This document shows positions 23,765-34,355 of a stretch of 64,000 bases of DNA, one piece after another. This DNA comes from Pyxicephalus adspersus (lineage: Eukaryota > Chordata > Amphibia > Anura > Pyxicephalidae): assembly GCF_032062135.1 (NCBI RefSeq), contig NC_092859.1, positions 44,286,468-44,350,467 of the forward strand, in the 5' to 3' direction. The position numbers were made by a program, and so were the translations under genes. Every line of letters starts with the position of its first letter. Within the stretch, counting starts at the first letter, position 1. Below the pieces are notes generated by a model. The model worked only from the letters and a program-made list of their open reading frames with translations, made no database searches and was not told the origin of the DNA.

Positions 23765-24382
23765 TTCATGGTTAGGGATGAGCAAACAAAATTCTAAAAT
23801 TCGATTTCACGGCAAATTGGGCCGTTCTTGCTTACCTAACATGTAAGCAAAAATGGCCTGTGTAAATTTGGCCGTCGAGATCAAATTTGTTGGGACCTGC
23901 AAGAGTAATGGGGAGCGGAGGTGACAGCTCCGATCCCCTGATTGCTCTTGCAGCCCTGTAGAGACAGGAGTCTCATCATGAATGAATGCAGCCGTGGAAA
24001 TTATCCTGTGATGATTCCCATGGCTGCATTTATTGATGAGCACAGCCGCGGGACTCACACTGACAGGAGGAGTACCACTTGCCCTCATTTAATCTCTAGT
24101 GTCCGGGGATCGTGCACAGGAGGAATCCCATTGCTACATTCATGAATGCAGCCGCGGTACTTATCCTGCCCCCCCGGGCACTAGAGGTTAAATGAGGGCT
24201 TACCCTCATTTAACCTCTAGTGCCCGGGGATCACGCACAGGAGGATTCCCACAGCTGCATTCATGAAGGCAGCCACGGTGCTCCTCCTGTAATCGGTTTG
24301 CCAAAATCCCTGGACCCATCGGAAGTTTGAGGAAATGTTTGCGGGAATGTCAGAGACATTCTCGCTTATCCCTATTCATGGT
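23765..24382. mobile_element. hAT MITE (602 bp) with perfect 8-bp target duplication
   Basis: The element spans 23,773-24,374. It begins 'tagggatgagc' and ends 'gcttatcccta' (10 of 11 inverse matches). It is flanked by identical ttcatggt at 23,765-23,772 and 24,375-24,382, the signature of hAT insertion. The interior repeats 'tagtgcccggggatcacgca'-type words and hairpin pieces shared with the element at 2,465-3,452. Open frames of 93 and 67 codons inside lie in repeats and are not genes. It sits inside the 3.1-kb foldback element and so is younger than it. Confidence 0.9.
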
Positions 24383-25028
24383 AATCATAATATATGGTGG
24401 TTATAAATGAAACAAGAATTAAACAAATATAATAAATAGTAGTGCTGTTCATAACAGTTACAATAAATATATAAACAGCTACATAGTAATATTTATTTAT
24501 ATACAACTATTACACATATATATTAGTTATAATCAATACAGAAATTCAACAATATAAAGGGTAAAACAAAATTTAAACAATTGCAGTTACATACTGTAGC
24601 CTATAATCAAAAATATTCTTTAACAAAGAACCAATGTAAATACATTATAAAGGTAGCATGGAAATAAAATATAATCCTTGTTTTGAAGGAGGAAAAGAGT
24701 CTGAAAGGATAGCACAGTGTGTCTTTAGGTCAACAAAGGGTCTATAGGAATAGTAAAAGTAAATAAAGGGTCCCCATATAAAGAGAGGTTTAATGGTATA
24801 ACTGATATCTTCCAATACTGAATCTATTTAAGTCTCAAAAATCCCCTGAGGAAGCCAGTGTGCGAAACACGTTGGGAAATCGGACATATTTCTTGTCAAA
24901 ATACTGTACATTCTATTACTGTTGTAGATCTAGCTAATGAACTATATGTGCTTGTTTGTTTGTTTGCACACTATGAAATGATTTGTATACAAAAAACAAA
25001 ATATGTGATATACAACATGATGAGTAAA

Positions 25029-28000
25029 TGGTATTTTTCAATGCCTATGTAAGTAATGCCAGCTCTAATGTGTCTTTACTATAAATTCTGTAAATAAAAC
25101 AGCAAAATAGCATATTTTGTTAAATTTCTAAAATTGCTTAGTTTCCAACCTGCTGATCTCAATAACTTTTACAGTGCTGCACAGCTGCCAACATTAAATG
25201 GTTAAGCTCTTAGCTGAGTGTAAAGTAAAGTACAAGGATTGTCTATCCTTTGATTAAATCTTCCAGTAATGTATTAAAAAGCAGGAGCTCTAAACACTTT
25301 GGTTGGTTGCGCTCGTGTTTTCATGCAGCACTTCACACGCACAAATGAGCCCTCTCTTCGGTAATGGTCGCTTAGGATCAGTACAAAGCACATTATTCCG
25401 AAGATGAGCCTTGAAATGTACCTGTCCTAAGGGCAGATGAGTAGATACATTGTGCAGAGGGAATGCTCCTGTCTCATACCCTTAAGCTCTTTTATTCGAT
25501 AACAATGCGCTGTGCCACTACACACAACCAAATATCATTAAAATGATTACATCACAAAGACAGAGCAGAGAGGGTGGTTGAAGGGGGGATTAGGATGCTA
25601 GTGGGGGCAAGGAAATCACAACCTGAAATAAATGAAGAATATAGGTAGAAGTATAAAGTACAATACATAATTGATTATGATTTTGTTTTCTAAGCTTTAC
25701 ATTTCTTTGAACAAACCGTGGCTTCATTTACATTTGCCACACAAGAGGAAAGACCATTGTACAACTGAAAGAGTTTTTTTGGCCGTACTTTCTTAAACTG
25801 AATGTAATTCACTGGTGTGTTTAGACAGTGTTAAGCTTTATAAAGTACAGAGCAAATGATTTCCCTGTAAAAATGTAGTTGGCCTTCTGAGCCAATATTA
25901 ATGCCAAATAGGATAACTTGATTCTTAAGCTCTACTATTGCATCAGCAGTACAACCTGATGAGGACATGGACAGTATAAAAGCAGCAAAACACTGGCAGA
26001 GGCATTCTTCTGTTCACTCTTCCACCATCTGCACATGCTCCTACAAAACCCTAACTTGTTCAGCATATTTGGCAACTACCTGACCTCTCTCAGCTTGCCC
26101 TGCTAAAGGAGATGACACAGGCAGGTATCAAGGCTAATTCATCAAGGCCATTTTTGGAAAGTAGACAAATGCTTTACTTTTTCCATCTTCCTGTAGTTCA
26201 TCCTTAAATAATTTCCTTACCTACTCAGAGGTAGAAAATCATCTATTTTAGTGTAGCATTTCTCTCACTTTTATATAAACAAACGTTTGACATTACTCTA
26301 ACCCCAGAAACTGCACATTATTGTTCACTCCAGCCCAGTTATTTACAGACATGTACAACCTTGTAGCATTAAAGTAGAACTCCAGCTGAAACTTCCTATT
26401 TTTTGCATTTGGGTGGAGTGAGGAAGGACTTCACTATCCATCAAGCTTTCTTTGAGGCCCGTGTACACAATGGGAATATTTCCTAATTTATATATCAGTT
26501 ATCAAAGACATCTAATAATACAAAGAATATTAATAATAATAACAGAACTCCCACCATTAATAATGCCATTTCCACATGAAGTTGCTATATATGTCCCAGT
26601 AAGAAGAAATGTCCTGGGGATATCTGCCAATTTACCTTCATTCCATCATCTCTCATATCATGATATCATTTCTCACTTGTCATGTCAAATGGTCAGGAAG
26701 TGTGGGCAAATCTTATCAATGAAGACAGAGACTTTAATATAATATAGATCTTATCATTCCCCATTCTTTTCAAGCACAGATATGGCTGTAATTAAAGAAG
26801 ACACATCTTACACCTAGTTAGTGATCGATAGATCCCATTAGGCATCAATAGATCTGTGTGTAAGGCAAATATATTAGAAATAAGCATTCCACAACTAGGC
26901 TGGTATCTTACCAGTTAACAAAAGCTGCAACAAAAGGAAAATGGAAAGAGCAGAATGATAACCTTCCAGTATGCCTCTGCTTGTTTATTGCGGAAAATCA
27001 AGTAGGTATGAGACTTAGAAGTAAGTAAGTAAAGGAAACTCATGGTCCTATTTCATGCTACACAGAATTATTACACAGAAATCTGTTTCTACCAAGAAAA
27101 GGCTGGATGATTTCTGTTCTGCCACACACTAAAGGTTCTCATTTGTCCCTGTGTTTCTGTTGGGGTTATTAACTCTCTCTATTGTTTTGGTGACTATTGT
27201 CTCTTGTACAGAATGTGATGGGACTAAAAAAATACACATAACCATATTCATTCAACTATGTTGCATTTATTCCTAATACATCTGCTTTTCATTGTATTTA
27301 TAAACAATGCAAATATACCTAACACATTACAATCATGCTTTTTATTGTATTTATCATCAATGCAAATATAGAGCAAATCTTCAGTTTCTACAGTATGTGT
27401 ATAGACTAACATTACTGAATCATAAACTTTACATCTATGCAATCTATTAACAATTCTTGTTATATCGCTCTATTTTATCCCACTATAGTCTGAAAATGAT
27501 GGATCCTACTTTTACTTCGTTGTGTTCCTGTTTTCAAGTTTGTACTGTCCTCTGCTGGAATACAGAACTCTCCACATGTCCATAACAAATGGGAAAGATG
27601 TTTTGTAGTCTAACAGTAGAGAATTAAGACCTCAGAAGACCTTACAACACTGTGTCAGGTCAGCAGAAGATACAGACATGTATACAGAGCAAAATATTTG
27701 CATCTTGCAAGATTTAAGAACAAAATATGTAATTGAACTATAATTGTCCCTATTGTCCAGACTGCATGTGCAAAAGTAATATCGAGTTCGAGTGACCTAA
27801 CTCATGACACAATACAATGATATTTGGCAAGACCAACACACCATCTGCAAAGAACACATTGACCATTGAAAGCCATTTTCTACCAGGTAGGTAGCAAGGA
27901 AAATTAAATATGTTCAAAACACGACTGCCTCTTGACTACTGGTTGCAGCTTGGGAAGAATCATACACCAATCTAGGAATGGTGTTGTTGGACTGCAATAA

Positions 28001-28890
28001 TAAGCCTCACATTTTAGTTTTGATGTAAAATAACCTTTCCTAGCTGCAGCAGGTGAAAATAATGTAAAAACTTGACATGCACTGTTACCATCATCTCCAA
28101 AGAGTAGCTGCTTAAGAACTTAAGGTTTAAGGATTTTTTTTGAATTGAATATTTAACAATCACTCACTTTTATTCTGACTAGACATTCTGTACCATATTA
28201 TATACTAATAACACGCTTTCCCTAATTCTCATGCTGCAGCTGAATATACCATATAAGAGAAGGAACACGCAGGTAAATTATGCCCAAACAAAATAGCAAG
28301 AAAAAGATGAAGAGAACAGCAAAAGAAAATAGGAGAGGAAAAGTCAGAGAGAATAGCAAAACAGGCAAAGTAAGTTACAAATGCTTACATAACCCCCGGG
28401 AGAGAGACAGAACACTGAGCTCTCCTTTTAAATTCAGAGCCAGTGCTGATGTGTGTCTGCTTTCAGTCTTATTGTGTTACATTTCCTATAGAAACAGGTA
28501 CAAGTGAAAAATAAATACAATCTCCGACTTGTTTTCTGTTAAAGGGCAAATCATAAGAAAAATAAGAAAATAGAATGTTTTCAAAGAGCTATCTGATTAC
28601 TGAATGGCTTTTTATGTAAAGTTTTTAGGTATTGGACCATTCAATGCAACATTTATGATTGAGCCTGTTCTGACTGTATACAATTTCACCTTGTTATGGT
28701 ACCCATTACTATTAGCAGAGCCAAATGTTCCTGCAGGCTCGGTCTCAGAGAACTATATAAGTTTATAAGAGGCCCTTTATAAAGACAGAGTCTTCGTGAC
28801 ACCTGGTTCTCACCAGATCACATTTCTCACCCTTCAAGGGAATATGGTCTAACAACCCTAGTGTCTGCTGGACTATTTTCCCGCAGGATG
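25029..28890. other. AT-rich sequence, nothing recognised except one local duplication
   Basis: A 53-bp imperfect tandem duplication is listed at 27,283-27,371. A 96-codon frame (26,452-26,742) and a lysine/arginine-rich 75-codon frame (28,280-28,507) have no recognised domain. Confidence 0.5.
27283..27371 (+). repeat. imperfect tandem duplication, period 53
   Basis: 'tgcttttcattgtatttata' at 27,283 recurs as 'tgctttttattgtatttatc' at 27,336, and both are followed by 'caatgcaaatata'. Confidence 0.8.
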
Positions 28891-29343
28891 TTACAGGTCA
28901 TTGCCTTTGGGCTCTACCCACAAAAGACAGACAAGATAAGCAGTTTTGTCTGGAGGAAGCCAGAAGGCCTGGATCCCAACAGGAACCACAGTCAAGGCAG
29001 GAGGCAGTGGTGGCTTCCATGACAGGGAAGGCTTATATAGCCTTTCCAGTTCTAGGCCCTGTCCATAGACAAAGGTGAACATTGGCTGCTTACATTCACA
29101 TGCAGGCATGTGCATCTTCTGGCAGTAGTGTTGAACAGTGGGAGCCACAGCAGCTAGGCCAGCAAGATGTGAATGCCATTGTAACGCCAGTGGTAAAGTG
29201 ACGGGCATTTTAATGCCATTTAAAATCCAGCAGGCTAAAACAAACAAAGTGTCTCCACTGTTATGCATTGTGATGTACCGCATCAAAGAATAACTAATAC
29301 TGTAAGTTCCTTTTTTGTCTATAACCATGTCTTGCCAAGCCAT
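28891..29343 (-). other. 150-codon open frame, function unknown
   Basis: One of the two longest open frames in the window, in a stretch somewhat richer in GC than its surroundings. I recognise no domain, signal peptide or repeat structure. The C-terminal half is rich in proline and leucine. Within it, on the minus strand, is 'aaggctatataagcctt' (29,034-29,050), a TATA-like near-palindrome of the sort found in retroelement promoters, which argues for a decayed LTR-like leader rather than a protein. A single frame of this length can arise by chance, and no flanking exons were found. Confidence 0.2.
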
Positions 29344-30012
29344 TTAAAATGAAACGGCTTCCCTAACACACCACGTGTCTACACAGGACACAACGTCCAG
29401 ATACCTCCAGCAGACCCAGACCTGCGGCCAAATTGTACACAGCACAACAAATCTACAGTATGTAATGAATACCATGTGCTTGTTGCATTTCCCAGTATTT
29501 TTGTACTTTATTTAATGACCTTGCAGACACATAAACTGGCACACTGCCTGTTCCATAATTACAAGTCTTGTTGACATTATATAGCAATTGAAGAGCTAAT
29601 CAAATACAGATTGTTTATATGTCATTGAAATCTGATTAAACAGTTGTGGCCCATTACATATGTTACTGCCATATGTTGCATGTGTTAGACAAAGGACAGT
29701 GCAATAATACATATTCGATAATGTGTATCTCCTGTGCATTCCCAGAAACAACATTTGTGGGAACAAACTTATATTAGGTAATTTTTTTAAAATGACAATC
29801 ATGCTAGTAGTCAGTAAAGTATATCATTTCCACTGTACAAAGGGCTCTGGTATATTGTGTTCACCACATCCATAAAAGTGGCGATTAGCTGACATGGTCC
29901 CCCCTTTCTGTACCAATTATTGCCACTCTCCAGTTTATGAATCAAGCTTTACCAGACGTTTTATTACTATGACTGCCATTTATATTAAAATAAATAAGTA
30001 TGCATGATTCTT
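29344..30012. other. AT-rich sequence, nothing recognised
   Basis: No gene or repeat partner was seen. Confidence 0.5.
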
Positions 30013-30087
30013 TGGCCCTGATTTAAAGCTCTTCAAGGCTGGAGAGGATACATTTTCATCAGTGAAGGTCGGGTATCCAGCAAACAC
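30013..30087 (+). mobile_element. half-copy of MITE family P1
   Basis: 'ggccctgatttaaagctctt' followed by 'ggctggagaggataca' and 'ttcatcagtgaag' matches the left arm of the P1 elements. The right arm is absent. Confidence 0.65.
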
Positions 30088-31343
30088 TGAGGGTCTCATT
30101 CTCATTGTTATGTCCCTTTTAAATCATGTTTATACATTTATATTACTTCATAGTTGGTTGAAATTCAGTCAAACAGTCAAACTCTAGGTTTTTATGATTG
30201 CCAAGTATGTGAACTATGTGTACGTTTGCTGGACATACCATTAATGATGAAGAATAGCCTGCATCCACATCTAGAAATGTGGAATAGCCTACCACCTATA
30301 CGTTGGATTTTTATATAAATAATAACAAGATAATAACAATAAGATATATAACAATATCTAAAACTGAAATCATTATTTAGGTGACTTCAGAGCGCAACTT
30401 TCTGGTTGGGAGGTATGAAACCCTTTTTACTTTATGGTGCTTTGCATTGTTTTACCACTTCAGTGAGCAAATTGCCCCATCTGAACTTTATTTGCCACAA
30501 ATTATCTCATTGACCAGTGCTCACATTAATAGTTTTATTTTAATGAATTTTGGTATTGTTTCAGTATATTTGCTTTTCTTTCTGTAATGCGGTAATGCAA
30601 GGATTTGTATTTTAGATCGCCCAGTGGGAACAAAAAGAGCAAAATAAACACTCAGAGCCATTCAACCTTCCTACTTCTACTAAAAATGTTTTGCTACTGT
30701 CCCCTCTTTTTTGTACTCCCCCTCTAAAAAAATAGTCTTGGGCTTAGTTTTGTTTTTGGTGCTCTGATTTAATACAATAAATATTAGGTGGGCTGACCAA
30801 ACCTCAGTTTGATACTGACCATATGACGGTAAATGGAAACAGAGCAGATTTATTGCAGTATTATCCTTGCCAGCAGTGAACATGTTTATAAACATTTCAT
30901 TAGCAACATGAATAACAAAACATGGAACAAATGGAAAATAACCCGCACAGATGCTGAACGCTGGGTAGCTGCTAGTGAGAAAGTCGACAACATCGGTTCC
31001 ATGGCTACCTTCCCAGACCCCCTCCAAGGTCAATCAAAGTGCAAGACCAACAAGATGAACAGAAAAATTAACAGTAAATTAATGGCAGAATAATATTAGA
31101 ACAATAAGGACTATTAAATAGACAGGCAGAGAAAAACTATGAAGCTTGGATGCCAAAATCAGTGTTGTTTTTCCAGCTATTTTTAAGTTTTTATAAATAA
31201 CAGTGAATAGGCGTACTGCACAGCTGTGAATCACTTCTGTCAAACTGTTTTATTTTATTTTGTTTTCATTTAAAATCACTTTTATAAATGTAATAACTTA
31301 TCATGGGATGTGTCTATGTGTTTTTTTACATTTCAGAAAGTTG
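30088..31343. other. AT-rich sequence, nothing recognised
   Basis: Opposing open frames (30,680-31,033 minus, 117 codons; 30,833-31,093 plus, 86 codons) overlap and neither has motifs. Confidence 0.5.

Positions 31344-31393
<50 letters not shown>
31344..31393. repeat. (AT)n microsatellite
   Basis: About 50 bp of alternating TA with one 'aaat' interruption. Confidence 0.95.
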
Positions 31394-31396
<3 letters not shown>

Positions 31397-32810
31397 GAGG
31401 AAAGAAAAGTGATTCTTTTGGACCTAATTGTTCAGCTACCAACCAATGTTATCCAAGTACATATTATTATTATTCATCAATAATATTTTTTTAAAAACGC
31501 AAGACTTTTAAAAAATAAGTTATTTCACAAGGTCAATCTCCTTCTTTGGTTAGGTTGGTTAAAACTCTATGTTCTACCCTCACATTATTCCCTTGCACAA
31601 CAGTGCAACAGTGATTTACTATCAATGTCTGACTGTCAGAATGCCTTCCCCCAGACCAGATCCATATGCTCCTTTTTGGGGTGGCACTGTCCCTGATGTT
31701 CATGTGCTCCTGGTAAATTCCTTTACCCTCCCTATATATGAATATATATAATTATATATTATTAGAGTGGTCTGACATTCAGGCAAGGTCTGTTCATTGC
31801 CAACAAGAACAGACTTGCATTCTCAGACTCGCCAATGAAAAGTAAATTGGAGATGGTAGATAGAAGAGTGGCGAGCCATGGAATGACAACTTTGTTGCTC
31901 CCTGCCACAGTAATTGGTAGCAAACATGTTAAGCTTTCCAAGCTGATCATAATATTACCCCAAAGATGATTAAAAGGGTTGCATGAATTAGCTATAGACA
32001 TATAGACATAGGTAGTCAGCTGAATTAATGATTGTTGTTTTGAACCAAAAGATATCCTTATACTTCTACTAAGTACTACACATTTAGAAACAAATCTACT
32101 TGCAAACATTACTCCCTAAATCATTTTGGTTATTAAATGAGAATCAGTTTAACAGTATAATATCCTAATTTCCACATCTGAAGACCGTGAACTAAGAAAG
32201 GCCTTCTGGAGAGAGTGATAAGTGATATCTTAACCAACTTTTGCAAACATCATCTTCACTTCCTGTAGCTGAATCTGTTATATGCTCACTGTAAAATGTA
32301 TTCAGTGTCAGACACTATCTTCAATGGTTCTATACAAGAGGGATCATGGCTGAATAAAAAATTAAGTGATAACCCCTTGACTCACCAGCCTTTACAGTTA
32401 CAATATAAAACATTTGAAATATCATCAATAAACAATAGAAGCTGAAATAACTGACTGACAGTTTGCCTGTTCATAACCCTTTACCCTCTTCCTCGATATA
32501 TTTCCCTTAATGCTACCTGATCGCTACCTTATGTTTTACTTGGTTTATTTCCCATGAAACACCTTTTTATTTTTGAACAAAATGTATATTTTTCAGTATA
32601 GAGTGAGGTTATCACCAAGCATTTATCTGTCAGGTCATATCCCACTATGTTTACCATACTATGAAAGCCATAATCACTTACACATTTTTATGAGTTGTAT
32701 GAGCCTACCCTACGTTATGCTACTTATTATTCACTTTATACTAATTCTCTACAACAGATGTATATACAATTGTAGTATTGTAATAACTATCTGCATTTAA
32801 GTATCGATAG
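31394..32810. other. AT-rich sequence, nothing recognised
   Basis: A 115-codon minus frame (31,762-32,109) is hydrophobic at its C-terminal end but matches nothing I know. No splice context was visible. Confidence 0.45.
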
Positions 32811-32814
32811 GTAC

Positions 32815-33330
32815 TCACTTGCAATGCCGATCCTGGTCATCCTCATAAAGTTAAGAAAAAGGAAGTAAACTGGGAAAAAAAACCTCACTCGCCTATATAC
32901 TCGCAGATCTGTTGATCCCTAAAGGGGTTTCCTAGATCGGTTCCCACATCGTCCTAGTATCCTGCTTTGTAATGGTGCGGGGGAAGTGTTGGGCACCCCC
33001 ATCTTCTTTGCCCTTCTTACTACATCACTGGATCTAGCTCTGAGCAGGTGTGAGATTGGGTGACGTAGATGGTAAAAAAAGAGTGCTGATCTCACTGCGC
33101 TTTTACAGCATTTTTTTATCCCATTGAAAAAAAAAAGCTCCTTCTCTGCATGCCCAACATCGGGCATACACAGAAGAAGCAGCCAGAAGCCTCCCGGGAT
33201 CCAAGACAGAAAGGGGAGGGGCTGTAAACCCTTCCAAAAAAAATGTAATTTTCCCTTGAATAAAAGGGTTGTCTACCCTTTTATGTAAGATAAAAAATTT
33301 TAGTTTAGGTCTGCATTAAGATTCAGGCCA
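32815..33330 (+). repeat. GC-variable interspersed repeat R2, longer copy
   Basis: The last 60 bp ('gtctacccttttatgtaaga' to 'aggtctgcatta') recur at 62,325-62,385. Upstream is a GC-rich stretch with A-runs and a small hairpin ('atgccc'/'gggcat' around 33,150-33,167). The minus open frame 32,919-33,167 is inside the repeat and is not a gene. Confidence 0.6.
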
Positions 33331-34052
33331 CCTTGCTCAATTGCTATGAACAAATCTCAGCTGTTGCATTTTAGATATAAAACGTAGACAAGGGGACCTA
33401 AATTGTATTTTAAGAGCAAAGCCTTCATTATATCTGTGAAAACAGTGTAGAATCTTTGATAAGTGCTAGTGTCTCCATTGCTTTGGCTCTTGTGGATTAC
33501 AAATGCAGTTCCAGTTAGGAAAATATGTCAGTTAAATGCACAATAATTTACAAAGTACTGGAAAGTCTACATAGTAATATGAAAGGATCAGATAACATCC
33601 AGTGAACTGTAAAACCTTAGGTATTCCCCAAACAGAAATAATAATACATTATACAGTCCTCCAAACATGTCTTAGTAAGGAGATGCAGAGAACAAACATT
33701 ACATGATTCTGTATGTGCCATGTAAACAGTGATCCTCTTCCATAAATCTCACTATCTATGTGCTCTCCCAGAGGTATTGCTAAATACCACCTTGCAGGTC
33801 AAACTTGATGACCTTATGTATAATAACTCGGAGTATTTAAACCATGACTACATACATAGAATATTATCTGCTAATGATAGGAAATTCCAACTTAAATGTT
33901 GACCAAAGTATAGAAATGTTAAATTCTCCTACAACAAATCATGGATACCGATCTGAAAATAAACACTTGTTGATTCATTTTTCTATGGCCCTATTTCTTT
34001 CTAAAATGGACACAACCTTTGAAAATAGAAGTACACTTTATATCCCACAAAA
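33331..34052. other. AT-rich sequence, nothing recognised
   Basis: No gene or repeat partner was seen. Confidence 0.5.
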
Positions 34053-34355
34053 ATAATATTATTATCACACAGTATTTATGTAATGTCATTGTCATGTCAC
34101 TAGCTGTCCCTTAAAGGGGCTCACAATCTAATGTCCCTACCATAGATATATGTCATTAACGTCGTCTAAGGACATTTATTGAGAGAAAGACAATTAACCT
34201 AGTTGCATGTTTTTGCGATAAGGGGGGTAACCTGAGTACCCAATGGAAACACACACAGACACAGGGAGAACATACAAAATCTTTGCAGATAGTTTCCGGG
34301 TCGGGATTCAAATCTGTAACCTAGTGCTACAAGGGCAAGTGTGCCCTTTTTCAAT
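34053..34355 (-). mobile_element. tRNA-derived SINE with L2-like tail
   Basis: Read on the minus strand, the right end has a degenerate tRNA head: a B-box-like 'agatttgaatccc' (plus 34,303-34,315) against consensus GGTTCGAATCC. The body motif follows (plus 'cagggagaacatacaaaatc'), known from fish and amphibian repeats. The tail contains 'attagattgtgagcccctt' and an A/T-rich end with 'ataataatatt'. The similarity of the tail to the LINE at 41 kb suggests shared retrotransposition machinery. The exact SINE family name is not asserted. Confidence 0.7.

Larger units (their letters stand above)
21915..25028. mobile_element. 3.1-kb foldback DNA element with about 210-bp terminal inverted repeats
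   Basis: Positions 21,915-22,124 and 24,819-25,028 are long inverted repeats. Both carry 'tttactcatcatgttgtat', 'agctagatctacaacagtaa', an 'acgcgtttcgcacactggct'-type word (acacgttgg in the right copy) and 'cccctgaggaagccagtgtg' (plus strand of the right arm). The interior is AT-rich and shows no transposase. It is interrupted by a hAT MITE at 23,773-24,374. Without that insertion the element would be about 2.5 kb. The target duplication and exact ends could not be fixed. It is probably a non-autonomous or decayed DNA transposon. Confidence 0.8.

Noticed and set aside
34303..34315. tRNA gene B box
   Set aside because: It is degenerate, the rest of a cloverleaf cannot be formed, and the surrounding sequence is a SINE body.
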